DNA of 64,000 nucleotides from Hydrocarboniphaga sp. (GTDB taxonomy: Bacteria > Pseudomonadota > Gammaproteobacteria > Nevskiales > Nevskiaceae): NCBI RefSeq assembly GCF_028291725.1, contig NZ_JAQGNT010000026.1:124001-188000 (forward strand), written 5' to 3'. Made by a program: the position numbers and the translations under genes. The notes under the pieces were generated by a model, which was given only the letters and a program-made list of their open reading frames with translations, made no database searches and was not told the origin of the DNA. Of this stretch, positions 28,864 to 38,722 are shown one piece after another; position 1 is the stretch's first letter; each line of letters begins with the position of its first letter.

Positions 28864-29760
28864 TCAGGCAGCGAGCAGGAATTCGAGCAGCGCCATCTGC
28901 GCCCAAAGCCGGTTCTCGGCCTCGTCCCAGACCACCGACTGCGCGCCGTCGATCACACTGGCGCTGACTTCTTCGCCGCGGTGTGCCGGCAGGCAGTGCA
29001 TGAACAGCGCGTCCGGCCTGGCCAGCTTCATCAGCGCGTCGTCGACCTGGTAGCCGCAGAAGGCGGCCAGTCGCCGCTGGGTTTCGGCCTCCTGGCCCAT
29101 GCTGGTCCAGGTGTCGGTGACGATCAGGTCGGCATCGCGCGCGGCCTCGGCTGCCCCGCTGCAAAGGCTGACCGCGTCGCCGGCGCTGGCGACGATGCCG
29201 GCATCGGGCTCATAGCCCTTCGGCGCGGCGATGCGCAGCCTGAAGCCGAACAGCTCCGCAGCCTGGATCATCGAATGGCAGACATTGTTGCCGTCGCCGA
29301 TCCAGGCGGCGGTCTTGCCGGCGCAGTCGCCGCGATGCTCGGCCCAGGTTTGCATGTCGGCCAGCAGCTGACAGGGATGATGCAGATCGGAAAGGCCGTT
29401 GATCACCGGCACGCGCGAATACGCGGCCATCTCGGTCTGGTCGGCCTGTGAATCGTTGCGGATCATGATCGCGTCGCACATGCGCGACAGCACGCGCGCG
29501 GTGTCGGCAATCGGCTCGTCGCGGCCGAGCTGGGTGACGCCGGAATGCAGGAACAGCGCATGGCCGCCGAAACGGGCCATGCCGGACTCGAAGCTGACGC
29601 GGGTGCGCGTCGAGTTCTTGGAAAAGATCATCGCCAGCGTCTTGCCGACGAAAGGACGATGCATGATGTCGCGGCTCGATTTGAGCTGTTGCGCGCGCGC
29701 GATGACGCGGGCGGCCTCGGCCGGTGACAGATCGCTGAGCTGCAGAAAATGGCGTGTCAT
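28864..29760 (-). CDS. argF: Ornithine carbamoyltransferase
   Basis: 298 residues. It forms citrulline from ornithine and carbamoyl phosphate. The carbamoyl-phosphate loop STRTRVSFE and the ornithine-loop [11 protein letters not shown] with its catalytic Cys are intact, and DTWTSMGQE corresponds to the ornithine-binding site. The frame is open for 17 more codons upstream, but [12 protein letters not shown] is the family start. Expression is divergent to nothing nearby: sodB lies upstream on the same strand, separated by its terminator. Confidence 0.95.
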   Translation of the reverse strand: MTRHFLQLSDLSPAEAARVIARAQQLKSSRDIMHRPFVGKTLAMIFSKNSTRTRVSFESGMARFGGHALFLHSGVTQLGRDEPIADTARVLSRMCDAIMIRNDSQADQTEMAAYSRVPVINGLSDLHHPCQLLADMQTWAEHRGDCAGKTAAWIGDGNNVCHSMIQAAELFGFRLRIAAPKGYEPDAGIVASAGDAVSLCSGAAEAARDADLIVTDTWTSMGQEAETQRRLAAFCGYQVDDALMKLARPDALFMHCLPAHRGEEVSASVIDGAQSVVWDEAENRLWAQMALLEFLLAA

Positions 29761-29808
29761 GACGTTCGAACGGTGGTCCAGCTGAACGGAAAAGTGAAAC
29801 GAAAAGAA

Positions 29809-29849
29809 CAAACGAAAATGAAACGGGCCGCGCTGTCAGCGCGGCCCGT
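29809..29849 (-). terminator. Rho-independent terminator of sodB
   Basis: On the minus strand a 13-bp GC stem (29823-29849) is followed by a T-rich run (TTTCATTTTCG). It lies 18 nt after the sodB stop. Confidence 0.85.
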
Positions 29850-29866
29850 AGGTGCAGCTGGCTTGA

Positions 29867-30442
<576 letters not shown>

Positions 30443-30690
30443 GGTTGTTCCTTAGGTCTTGCTGGGGCCGGGGGGCGGCTGGCTCGATGACGCGGCCGGT
30501 TTTGATCGCGTTGGACGGCCAAGATAAGCCGCGCTGGGTGCAGATTCAATATCGACAGCCCGGTAATCACCTTGTGATCGCCTCGATCAGCCGCGCTGAT
30601 GACGCACGGGATGGGCCGCGCCGCCAGTTTGCGGAACGAATCTTGCTCCGCCCTGAAGGGCTTCAAGGCTACAGACACGCTGCGCATCGG

Positions 30691-30696
30691 TATAAT
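30691..30696 (+). promoter_or_regulatory. Candidate -10 box of grxD
   Basis: TATAAT, 40 nt upstream of the grxD start. The -35 hexamer is not clear. Confidence 0.4.
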
Positions 30697-30736
30697 CCGC
30701 GACTGCCAAACCGCCCACTCATCACCGGAGGGTGCC

Positions 30737-31063
30737 ATGGATGCTCTGGAACGCATCAAGAAGCAAGTAACCGATAACCCCATCATTCTGTACATGAAGG
30801 GCACTCCCGATTTCCCGCAATGCGGATTTTCGGCGCGTACCGTTCAGGCGCTGAATTCCTGCGATGTCGAATATGCCTACGTCAATATCTACGAGGACGA
30901 AGAGATCTATCGAGCGCTGCCCAAGTTCGCGAACTGGCCGACTTTTCCGCAGCTGTACGTGAAGGGCGAGCTGGTCGGTGGCTGCGACATCGCGCTCGAC
31001 CTGCATCAGTCCGGTGAGCTGGCGAAGATGCTGCAGGAAGCGGCGACCAAGAAAGCCGCCTGA
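30737..31063 (+). CDS. grxD: Monothiol glutaredoxin (Grx4 type)
   Basis: 108 residues. The active site is CGFS in FPQCGFSARTVQAL. WPTFPQLYVKGELVGGCDI is the glutathione-binding region. These proteins carry a [2Fe-2S] cluster with BolA partners and act in iron-sulfur trafficking. A bolA gene lies at 44033-44311 in this window. GGAGG at 30727-30731 fixes the ATG. A longer open frame upstream is not used. Confidence 0.94.
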   Translation: MDALERIKKQVTDNPIILYMKGTPDFPQCGFSARTVQALNSCDVEYAYVNIYEDEEIYRALPKFANWPTFPQLYVKGELVGGCDIALDLHQSGELAKMLQEAATKKAA

Positions 31064-31081
31064 TCGGTACGCAGTATCCGT

Positions 31082-31114
31082 CGACGATGCCCGCGCAAGC
31101 GGGCATCGTCGTTT
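31082..31114 (+). terminator. Rho-independent terminator of grxD
   Basis: A 13-bp stem (31082-31094 with 31099-31111) closed by a GCAA tetraloop and followed by TTT, 19 nt after the grxD stop. Confidence 0.75.
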
Positions 31115-31273
31115 CATACGCCGAAATTTTCGTCGGTCGTGCGGAAGCACGGCACGCCGGCTTATCGCGGTTCGTAGCCGCGGGCGAACCGGCGGCGAAA
31201 ATCGAGGTGTTAGAATTGACAGATTGATTTGCGCGCCGATTCAGCGCGAAGCCGGAACGGAGCGAGGTGGGCC

Positions 31274-33043
31274 ATGAGCACGTCTTACCGCAACATCAAA
31301 GTCCCCGTCGGCGGTCAGAAAATCACGATCCGCGACGGCAAGCTGCAGATGCCGGATCAGCCGATCGTCGGCTATGTCGAGGGCGACGGCATCGGCCCGG
31401 ATATCACCAGGGCCTGTCTGCGCATCTGGGACGCCGCAGTCGAGAAGGCCTACGGCGGCGAGCGCAAAATCCACTGGTGCGAAGTCTATCTCGGTGAAAA
31501 AGCGGCCGGCCTGTACGAGGGCAACTACTGCCCGGACGAGACCATCACCGCGCTGCGCGACCTGGTCGTGTCGATCAAGGGCCCGCTGACGACACCGGTC
31601 GGCGGCGGCTTCCGCAGCCTCAACGTCGCGCTGCGCCAGGATCTGGATCTGTACGCCTGCGTGCGCCCGGTGCGCCACTACGCCGGCGTGCCGAGCCCGC
31701 TGAAAAATCCGGGCAAAGTCGACGTGGTGATCTTCCGCGAGAACACCGAGGACGTTTACACCGGTATCGAATACAAGTCCGGCTCGCCGGAGAACGAGAA
31801 GCTCGCGCGGTTCCTGCGCGATGAACTCGGCGCGAAGTTCTTCGAAGGCGCCGGACTCGGCGTCAAGCCGATCTCCGCGTTCGGCACCAAGCGCCTGGTG
31901 CGCAAGGCGATCCAGTACGCGATCGACAAGGGCCGCGAATCGGTGACCCTGGTGCATAAGGGCAACATCATGAAGTACACGGAAGGCGCGTTCCGGAACT
32001 GGGGCTACGAAGTCGCCCGCGACGAGTTCGGCGACGTCACGATCACCGAAGAGCAGCTCTACGGCGAGTACAAGGGCAAGCAGCCGCAGGGCAAGATCGT
32101 CGTCAAGGACCGCATCGCCGACATCATGTTCCAGATGATGCTGCTGCGCCCGGAAGAGTTCGACGTGCTCGCCACGATGAACCTCAACGGCGATTACCTG
32201 TCCGACGCGATCGCGGCGGAAGTCGGTGGCGTCGGCATCGCTCCGGGCGCCAACATCGGCGACGCTGTGGCGGTGTTCGAAGCGACCCACGGCACCGCGC
32301 CGAAGTATGCCGGCCTGAACAAGGTCAACCCCGGTTCGCTGCTGTTCTCGGGCGTGATGATGCTCGAGTACATGGGCTGGGCCGAGGCTGCCGACCTGAT
32401 CACGCTGGTGTATCCGGAAGTCATAAGTGACGGCATCGTCACCTATGATTTCGCCCGCCAGATCGACGGCGCCAGGGAGGTCAGCACCAGCGCCTTCGCC
32501 GATGCGCTGATCGAGCGCATGCAGGGCGGTGTCGACCTTGGCGCCAAGCGCAAGGCGCAGCAGGATCAGCTGATCAAGGAACGCAAGCAGCGCGAAATCC
32601 GCCGCCTGCTGCAGCCGACCGAAGAGATGATCGCGACCGGCCGCGTGCCGCATACGGTCGGCGACCTGATGACGCGCTCGCTGATCACGGTGTCCGACAA
32701 CGAGACCATCGAAACGGTGATGGGCGTGATGGCCGACAACGGCATCAGCTCGGTCGTCGTCGATCCGAACGCCGCCGGCGACTGGGGCATCCTGACGCGT
32801 CGCGACATCGTCACCAAGGTGGTTCAGGGCAACCGCAATCCGGCCACCGCCAAGGTCGGGGATCTGGCCTCGCGTCCGCTGCAGTCGGTGCCGGCCGAAA
32901 CCACGATCCGCGATGCCGCCGTGCTGCTGTCGGCGAAGAACTTCAGCCGTCTGCCTATCGAGCAGAATGGCAGGATCATCGGCATCGTCACCGAGACCGA
33001 CCTGTTCAACTCGATCAAGAAGTTCGGCTGGGCGTTCGAGTGA
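31274..33043 (+). CDS. icd: NADP isocitrate dehydrogenase fused to a CBS-domain pair
   Basis: 589 residues. Residues 1 to about 425 are a complete homodimeric isocitrate dehydrogenase: [30 protein letters not shown] with the Ser that AceK phosphorylates in E. coli, [22 protein letters not shown] and [12 protein letters not shown] linker rich in Lys, Arg and Gln leads to two CBS motifs at about 460-589 ([24 protein letters not shown], then [22 protein letters not shown]). CBS pairs commonly bind adenine nucleotides, so allosteric control by energy charge is inferred. GAGGTGG precedes the ATG at 31274. TAGAAT at 31211-31216 is a possible -10. Confidence 0.93.
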   Translation: MSTSYRNIKVPVGGQKITIRDGKLQMPDQPIVGYVEGDGIGPDITRACLRIWDAAVEKAYGGERKIHWCEVYLGEKAAGLYEGNYCPDETITALRDLVVSIKGPLTTPVGGGFRSLNVALRQDLDLYACVRPVRHYAGVPSPLKNPGKVDVVIFRENTEDVYTGIEYKSGSPENEKLARFLRDELGAKFFEGAGLGVKPISAFGTKRLVRKAIQYAIDKGRESVTLVHKGNIMKYTEGAFRNWGYEVARDEFGDVTITEEQLYGEYKGKQPQGKIVVKDRIADIMFQMMLLRPEEFDVLATMNLNGDYLSDAIAAEVGGVGIAPGANIGDAVAVFEATHGTAPKYAGLNKVNPGSLLFSGVMMLEYMGWAEAADLITLVYPEVISDGIVTYDFARQIDGAREVSTSAFADALIERMQGGVDLGAKRKAQQDQLIKERKQREIRRLLQPTEEMIATGRVPHTVGDLMTRSLITVSDNETIETVMGVMADNGISSVVVDPNAAGDWGILTRRDIVTKVVQGNRNPATAKVGDLASRPLQSVPAETTIRDAAVLLSAKNFSRLPIEQNGRIIGIVTETDLFNSIKKFGWAFE

Positions 33044-33807
33044 CGAGCCTTGCCTTGCTGATCGTCGGCGACGAGATCCTGTCCGGCAAGCGCCAGGACC
33101 GGCATCTGTCGAAAGTGCGCGAGCTGTTGCATGCGCGCGGCATCGAGCTGGCCGAAGTGCGCATCGTCGGCGACGACGAGGAGCGCATCGCGCAAGCCGT
33201 CGCACAGCTGCATGCTCGCGGCGATGTCGTGCTGAGCTGCGGCGGCATTGGTGCGACGCCGGACGATCGCACGCGTCAGGCGGTTGCGCGCGCGTTCAAT
33301 GTGCCGCTCGTGCGCCACGCCGAAGGCGAGGCGCTGATCGTCAACGAATATGCCGAGAAAGCTTTCCCGAATCGCGTGCTGATGGCGGATTTCCCGGCCG
33401 GCGCCGCGCTGATTCCGAATCCGGTCAACCGTGTCGCCGGGTTTTCGTTGAACGAGGTCTACTGCGTGCCCGGATTCCCGGAGATGGCCTGGCCGATGCT
33501 GGAATGGGTGCTGGATACGCGGCTGCGGCACCTGCACCGCGCCGCGCCGCCGGTCGAATACAGCCTGCGCGCGACCGGCACCTCATCCGAGGGCGATCTG
33601 CTCGATCTGATGGAGCAGGTGCTGCGCGATTTCCCTGGCGTGTCGCTGTCGAGCCTGCCGTCGCGCGGCGATGCCAGCCGGGCGCGGCATATCGAGTTCG
33701 GCATCAAGGGATCGGCCGAAATCGCGGCGCCGGCGTTCACCTGGTTTCGCCAGCATCTGCAAAACGACTACGGCGTTCAGATCGAGGATCTGCGCATTCC
33801 GCCGTAG
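33040..33807 (+). CDS. Molybdopterin-binding (MoaB/CinA-N-like) protein
   Basis: 255 residues from GTG overlapping the icd stop (GTGA). [15 protein letters not shown], then [15 protein letters not shown] and [12 protein letters not shown] match the MoCF-biosynthesis fold of CinA N-terminal domains and MoaB/MogA. The C-terminal 80 residues resemble CinA linkers, but there is no nicotinamide-amidase domain. Such stand-alone proteins are usually of unknown substrate. The TAG stop at 33805-33807 lies within the GTAG of a REP. Confidence 0.82.
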   Translation: MTSLALLIVGDEILSGKRQDRHLSKVRELLHARGIELAEVRIVGDDEERIAQAVAQLHARGDVVLSCGGIGATPDDRTRQAVARAFNVPLVRHAEGEALIVNEYAEKAFPNRVLMADFPAGAALIPNPVNRVAGFSLNEVYCVPGFPEMAWPMLEWVLDTRLRHLHRAAPPVEYSLRATGTSSEGDLLDLMEQVLRDFPGVSLSSLPSRGDASRARHIEFGIKGSAEIAAPAFTWFRQHLQNDYGVQIEDLRIPP

Positions 33808-33883
33808 GTCGGCAATCCCTTGCCGACGTGAGGCCACGATTGCGCATCCGAGGGTGCACGTCGGCAAGGGATTGCCGACCTAC
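33804..33883. repeat. REP pair, GTAG + GTCGGCAA family
   Basis: GTAGGTCGGCAATCCCTTGC at the left, inverted copy ending TTGCCGACCTAC at the right. Other copies at 39481-39558, 43952-44031 and a half copy at 56416. Supplies the stop codon of the gene to its left. Confidence 0.9.
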
Positions 33884-33890
33884 GTGTGAT

Positions 33891-34757
33891 TCATTCGTCA
33901 AGCCGAGGCTCGCGCCGCCGCAGGCTGACCAGGATGCAGCTGCCGATCACGACCAGGCCGCCGGCGATCGACAGCCTGTCCAGCGATTCTCCCCAGACGA
34001 TCCAGGCGAGCAGCGCCGAAAACAGCACGCAGGTGTAGGTGAAGGGGCCGACCAGCGCCGCGGCCGCGAGGCTGTACGCGCGAGTCAGCGCCAGCTGTCC
34101 CGCCGTCGCCGCAAGACCGGCCCCCAGCAGCGGTAGCCAGGCGGCGCGCGGCAGCGGAGTCCAGAACCACAGCATGGGCATCAGCGACAGCGCACTCGAG
34201 CATGCCGCGAAATAAAACACGATCCGCAGCGTCGGCTCAGTGTCGGAAATGCGCCGGATGCTGACCATGGCGGTGGCCGCGAGCAAGCCGGACAACCATC
34301 CGACAAGGGCGGCGGTCGACGCCAGGCCGCCGGCCCCCGGTTTGACGATCAGCGCGATGCCGGCAAGACCCAGCAGCGAGGCCAGCAGCGCGCTCGATGA
34401 GGGCTTTTCGCGTATCCACAGCCAGGCCGCGAACGGAAGGTAGAGCGGCGACGAATAATTCAGCAGCATCGCCTCCGCCAGCGGCAGCCGCGGGATCGCG
34501 TAGAAGAAGCAGTACATCGCCGCCAGCCCGAGGCCGCTGCGCCATAGATGGCCGCCGAGACGCTGTGTCGCCAGCCCGCTGCGGCCGGTGTTCAGCGCCC
34601 ACGGAAGCAACACCAGAAAATTGATCAGGCTGCGAAAGAAAACGATCTGCTCGTTGTTCGCCCAGACCGCGGCGGCCTTGATGCAGGCGCCGGTGACCGA
34701 GAACGCGGCGGCGCCGAGAATGGCATGCAGGGCAGCGCTGTTCCGATCGGTTTTCAT
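33891..34757 (-). CDS. EamA/DMT-family transporter
   Basis: 288 residues with about ten hydrophobic helices arranged as two EamA repeats. VTGACIKAAAVW near the N-terminus and YLPFAAWLWIREKPS at the end of the first repeat are typical, and the second repeat ends LLAWIVWGESLDRLSIAGGLVVIGSCIL. It belongs to the RhaT/RarD-like drug and metabolite transporters. The substrate cannot be told. It ends 8 nt from a REP pair. Confidence 0.88.
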   Translation of the reverse strand: MKTDRNSAALHAILGAAAFSVTGACIKAAAVWANNEQIVFFRSLINFLVLLPWALNTGRSGLATQRLGGHLWRSGLGLAAMYCFFYAIPRLPLAEAMLLNYSSPLYLPFAAWLWIREKPSSSALLASLLGLAGIALIVKPGAGGLASTAALVGWLSGLLAATAMVSIRRISDTEPTLRIVFYFAACSSALSLMPMLWFWTPLPRAAWLPLLGAGLAATAGQLALTRAYSLAAAALVGPFTYTCVLFSALLAWIVWGESLDRLSIAGGLVVIGSCILVSLRRREPRLDE

Positions 34758-34913
34758 GCTTCAGGACTAACGGCACAGCGAGCCCTGTCGGGCGGTATCC
34801 GCCCGACATTTTATCTAGCGATCATGTCCGCGCGTAACCCTAAGATTGGCACTCCTAACGGCCTACCGCTAGGCTGGTGTCACCGTAGGGTGGCGGAAGG
34901 AGCAGATGGTGCT

Positions 34914-35372
34914 ATGTCGAATAATACAACTGGAAAATCGCCGGTCATTCTGCTCGTCGAAGACAATCCGGCCGACGTCCGGCTGGCCTGCGAGGTGTTG
35001 GAGGAAGCCGGTGTCAGTGGATCGCTGCTGATCGCCAGGGATGGCGAGCAGGCCCTGAAGATGGCCTGCAGCCAGGACGAGTACGCGGGCAGCCCGACGC
35101 CGGACCTGATCCTGCTGGATCTGAATCTGCCGCGTAAGTCCGGCCTGGAAGTCCTCACCCAGTTGAAGCAAAGCCCCGAGCTGCGCCGCATCCCGGTGCT
35201 GATCCTGACCACGTCGCGCGCCGAGAGCGATGTGAATGCCTGCTACGACTCGCACGCGAACGCGTTCCTGACCAAGCCCGTCGACATGAGCCAGTTCGCC
35301 GACCTGGCCAAGCTGATCCGCGACTTCTGGTTCGGTGTCGTGCAGTTGCCGGGGCGTACGAGCCAGGGATGA
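34914..35372 (+). CDS. Single-domain response regulator (CheY/Rcp1-like)
   Basis: 152 residues, receiver domain only. VEDNPADVRLACEVLEEAG at the N-terminus holds the acidic pair, the phospho-acceptor Asp is in LILLDLNLPRKSG, and LTTSRAES and the Lys of FLTKPVD complete the site. The sequence is of the Rcp1 type that pairs with phytochrome-like kinases. GGAAGGAG at 34895-34902 supports the ATG at 34914. It overlaps the next gene by 4 nt, in an operon with it and the kinase. Confidence 0.93.
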   Translation: MSNNTTGKSPVILLVEDNPADVRLACEVLEEAGVSGSLLIARDGEQALKMACSQDEYAGSPTPDLILLDLNLPRKSGLEVLTQLKQSPELRRIPVLILTTSRAESDVNACYDSHANAFLTKPVDMSQFADLAKLIRDFWFGVVQLPGRTSQG

Positions 35373-37153
35373 ACGCCGTCGCCAGCCGACGCCAGCCGAT
35401 CGGAATCCTGCTGGTCGAGGACAGTGCGGCGGATGCGCGCCTGCTGTCGGAGAGCCTGCGCGATGTCGCGGCGACCGAACCGGTGGTTATCCGTGTGGTG
35501 CGCACACTGACCGAAGCGCTGGCCGAAATGAAGCGCTACAGCTTCACCTGCGTACTGCTCGACCTGAATCTTCCGGATGGCCACGGCGTCGCCAACGTCG
35601 AGGCGCTGCGCAGCATCGACCGGCGCGTCGCGATCGTCGTGCTGACCGGCAACGACGACGAACATGTCGCGGTGGAGGCGATTCGTCTCGGTGCCCAGGA
35701 ATATCTGATCAAGGGCCATTTCGACGGCACCAAGATCTTGCGTCTGCTGCGTCACGCGATCGAGCGCAACAAGCATGTCTACGATCTCGAGGATCAGCGC
35801 TATCGCGAGTTCCATCGCGCCAGTCACGACAGCCTCACCGGCCTTGCCAATCGCGAGCTGCTCTACGACCGGCTGGAACAGTCGATCGGGCAGGCTCATC
35901 TGAGCGGCGAGACCTTCGCGCTGTGCTATCTCGATCTGGACGGGTTCAAGGCGGTCAACGATCGCTACGGCCACCGCGTCGGGGACGATCTGTTGGTACG
36001 CGTTGCCCAGATCCTGCGCGAAACTGTGCGCCCGGCCGACAGTGTCGCGCGCGTCGGCGGCGATGAATTCCTGGTGCTGATGCGCCAGTTCGACAACAAG
36101 CTCGATGCAGGGCCGCGCGCGCGCCGTATGCGCGAGCGGGTGATGGCGGTCCGCCAGATCGGCGAACACCAGATCGATCTCGATGCCAGCGTCGGCATCG
36201 TGCTGTTCCCGCAGCATGGCGAGACGGTCGAGGTGCTGATGGAGCGGGCCGATCGCGCGATGTACGAGGCCAAGCGCGCCGGCGGCGGCGTCGCGTTCTA
36301 CGAAGATGCGCTGGCAATGCGCGCCGCGGATCGCGCGGCGGATTTCCGCGCGGAGCTCGAGCTGGCGCTCGAACAGGACCGTTTTTCGCTGCTGTATCAC
36401 CCCTGGATCGACGTCACCTCGCAGAATTTTGTCGGCACCGAGGTGTTGCTGCGCTGGGATCGTGAAGGCGGGATGCAAGGGCCCGATGATTTCCTGCGCG
36501 CGGCGGCTGCCAGCGGCCGCGGCTGCGAGATCGGCCTGCATGTCGCAATGAAAGCGCTGATGCAATGGCGCAGCTGGGTCGACCAGGGCCTGAGGCTCGG
36601 CAGCCTGTCGCTGAACGTCGGCGAAGCCGAGCTCGGCGACGAGCGTTATCTGCCGGCTTTGGCGAAGATCGCGGTTTCGGCCGGTATTGATCCGGCCGAC
36701 CTGCACCTCGAGGTTCCGGTTTCCCTGCTGGCGGGCGAGCTGTCGCACGACATCGCCTCGCAATTGCGCCAGGCGCGGGAGCTTGGTTTCGGCGTACTGC
36801 TCGACCAGTTCGGCCCCGACGGCGAGGCGATGAAGTGGATCACGACCCTGCCGCTGTCCGGTGTGAAGCTCGGCCGGCACGTGATGCGCGCCTTGCAGGA
36901 AGAAGGCCAGCAGGGCTCGATGCACCGGTCGGTGCTGGCGATGCGCGGTGCTGCCGACGCGCTGTGCCTGCCGGTAGTCGTCACCGGCGTCGAGACGGTG
37001 GAGGAATCTCGAATCCTGCAAGCGATGGGCTGTAAGCTGATGCAGGGGCAGTTGTTCAGTTCGGCCGAAACCGCGGACCGGCTGCCGGAACGGCTGCGGT
37101 TGGGTCCGGAAGGCCTGGATACCGCTCGTTGGCCTGCACAGAGCCACGGATAG
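35369..37153 (+). CDS. Receiver-GGDEF-degenerate EAL protein
   Basis: 594 residues. Receiver domain at about 10-130 with Asp65 in LLDLNLPDG. The GGDEF domain at about 150-315 is intact (LDLDGFKAVNDRYGHRVGDD, GGDEF at 230-234) and has an inhibitory-site RxxD (Arg221-Asp224), so diguanylate cyclase activity is expected. The EAL-type domain at about 325-590 has EVL instead of EAL, no second Glu in LEVPVS, DQFG instead of DDFG, no catalytic KxD and TGVET instead of EGVET. It is therefore probably not a phosphodiesterase. Output should be c-di-GMP controlled by the neighbouring kinase. Confidence 0.92.
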   Translation: MNAVASRRQPIGILLVEDSAADARLLSESLRDVAATEPVVIRVVRTLTEALAEMKRYSFTCVLLDLNLPDGHGVANVEALRSIDRRVAIVVLTGNDDEHVAVEAIRLGAQEYLIKGHFDGTKILRLLRHAIERNKHVYDLEDQRYREFHRASHDSLTGLANRELLYDRLEQSIGQAHLSGETFALCYLDLDGFKAVNDRYGHRVGDDLLVRVAQILRETVRPADSVARVGGDEFLVLMRQFDNKLDAGPRARRMRERVMAVRQIGEHQIDLDASVGIVLFPQHGETVEVLMERADRAMYEAKRAGGGVAFYEDALAMRAADRAADFRAELELALEQDRFSLLYHPWIDVTSQNFVGTEVLLRWDREGGMQGPDDFLRAAAASGRGCEIGLHVAMKALMQWRSWVDQGLRLGSLSLNVGEAELGDERYLPALAKIAVSAGIDPADLHLEVPVSLLAGELSHDIASQLRQARELGFGVLLDQFGPDGEAMKWITTLPLSGVKLGRHVMRALQEEGQQGSMHRSVLAMRGAADALCLPVVVTGVETVEESRILQAMGCKLMQGQLFSSAETADRLPERLRLGPEGLDTARWPAQSHG

Positions 37154-37196
37154 TAAGGACGGATCGTAAGCACAGTTAGCAAAAGGGGAGAACCCG

Positions 37197-38387
37197 ATGA
37201 GTGACCTGATAGAGGTTGGGGGATTTCTGCCGCATGGCGTGTGCTACCTGCAGCAGACCAATCTGATTCTGCTGCACGTAGTCTCCGATGCGCTGGTGGC
37301 TTTGGCCTATTTCATGATTCCGCTCACGCTGGTCTATGTCAGCCGCAGAATCGGCCGGCGCCTTTCTTTCAACTGGGCGATCGGGCTGTTTGCCGCTTTC
37401 ATCATTCTGTGCGGTGCCGGCCACGTCCTCGACATCGTCGTGGTCTGGAAGCCGCTCTACTGGCTGCAGGGCTGGCAGCGCGCCTTGACCGCGGCCGTGT
37501 CGCTGGCCACCGCGTTCGCGATCATTCCGCTGATTCCGCGGCTGTTGTCGATGCGCACGCCCGAGGAGCTGGAGACCGCGAACCTGCGCCTGCGTGAAGA
37601 GATCAAGCTGCGCGAAGGCGCGGAAGCCGATCTGCGCCGTTCGCTGACCGAGTACAAGCGCGCGGTGCAGGAGCTCGAGCAGTTTGCCTACATCACCTCG
37701 CACGACCTGCAGGCGCCGCTGCGCAACGTCTCCGGCTTCTCGCAGCTGCTGATGCGCCGGCATCGCGACAAGCTCGGTGGTGACGCGGTCGAGTTCCTCG
37801 ACTTTATCGACAAGGGCGTGCGCCAGATGCAGACGCTGATCACCGATCTGCTGGCGCTGTCCCGTGTCGGCCGCGGTGATTCCTCGTTCACGCGAGCGCC
37901 GCTCGAAGCCACGCTCAAAAAGACGCTGGTGTCGCTGAAACCGACGCTGGAGAGTCGCGGTGCCAGCGTGCAGATCGACGACTCGCTGCCCGAGATCAAG
38001 GCCGACCACGGCCTGCTGACCCAGCTGTTCCAGAACCTGATCGACAACGCCAGCAAGTTCCACCGGCCCGGAGTCGCGCCGCTGATTCGCGTCAGCGCCT
38101 GGCCCGATGGCAGCCACTGGCATCTGGTGATCAAGGACAATGGCATCGGCGTGCCGGCGGACCAGCTCGAAACGATTTTCGCGGTGTTCCGGCGCCTGCA
38201 TCACGCCGACGATTACGAGGGAACCGGGATCGGTTTGGCGATCTGCCGTAAAATCGCCAACCACCATGGCGGCGAAATCTGGGCCGAGTCGAAAGTGGGC
38301 GAGGGCACCGAGTTCCATATCCGCCTGCCGCGCGAGCCGGCCACGCCGATTTCCGGCGGCACACCGAAGCTGGAAGTGGTGCTCTAG
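37197..38387 (+). CDS. Histidine kinase with ethylene-receptor-type membrane sensor
   Basis: 396 residues. Residues about 18-115 form three membrane helices with the ethylene-binding signature: Asp31 and Tyr38 in SDALVALAYF, Ile41-Pro42, and Cys72 and His76 in LCGAGH, the copper ligands of plant ETR1. A short coiled coil (about 120-160) leads to HisKA (FAYITSHDLQAPLRNVSGFS, His169) and HATPase (LIDNASKFH, DNGIGVPADQ, GTGIGLAICRKI). There is no GAF or receiver domain. It probably phosphorylates the two receivers encoded just upstream. The ligand is not proven. The TAG stop is inside the CTAG end of a 272-bp palindrome. Confidence 0.9.
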   Translation: MSDLIEVGGFLPHGVCYLQQTNLILLHVVSDALVALAYFMIPLTLVYVSRRIGRRLSFNWAIGLFAAFIILCGAGHVLDIVVVWKPLYWLQGWQRALTAAVSLATAFAIIPLIPRLLSMRTPEELETANLRLREEIKLREGAEADLRRSLTEYKRAVQELEQFAYITSHDLQAPLRNVSGFSQLLMRRHRDKLGGDAVEFLDFIDKGVRQMQTLITDLLALSRVGRGDSSFTRAPLEATLKKTLVSLKPTLESRGASVQIDDSLPEIKADHGLLTQLFQNLIDNASKFHRPGVAPLIRVSAWPDGSHWHLVIKDNGIGVPADQLETIFAVFRRLHHADDYEGTGIGLAICRKIANHHGGEIWAESKVGEGTEFHIRLPREPATPISGGTPKLEVVL

Positions 38388-38655
38388 TGCAGTGTTTCAC
38401 GCTAAGCGACCCTTATCGCGAGTCGCCAAGGGGGCAGGCGCAAGGCGCGGCGGCGCCGGCATATTGGACATATGGCAAGCCGTCGCAACGCGGCGCCTGC
38501 CCCCTTGGCGGCTCGCCCGCAGGGAGCCCCCCAGTTGCCGCCGGGCGGCGTTGCCGGGCTTGCCCATAGCTCTCGCTATGGCCCGCGCCCGGCGCCTTGC
38601 CCGACAGCAACTGGGGGGCTCGATAAGGGTCGCTTAGCGTGAAACACTGCACTAG
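38384..38655. repeat. 272-bp CTAG-bounded palindromic element with 35-bp perfect inverted repeats
   Basis: Bases 38384-38418 and 38621-38655 are perfect inverted repeats (ends CTAGTGCAGTG and CACTGCACTAG). Inside are further GC-rich hairpins, including two copies of a GGCGCCTGCCCCC / GGGGGCAGGCGC arm pair. There is no coding potential. The left CTAG supplies the kinase stop codon. Same end design as 13927-14091, so both may belong to one family of non-autonomous elements. Confidence 0.85.
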
Positions 38656-38722
38656 CAGGGCCGCGGGTTCGACCGAACGCTTGCGGGATCAGAGGTTCCC
38701 TCAGCAAGCGGTGGAAGCAGGC

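Noticed and set aside
33804-33883. REP pairs as rho-independent terminators
   Set aside because: They form strong hairpins but lack a T run and recur as paired families at many loci, including between tandem genes. They may still impede transcription.
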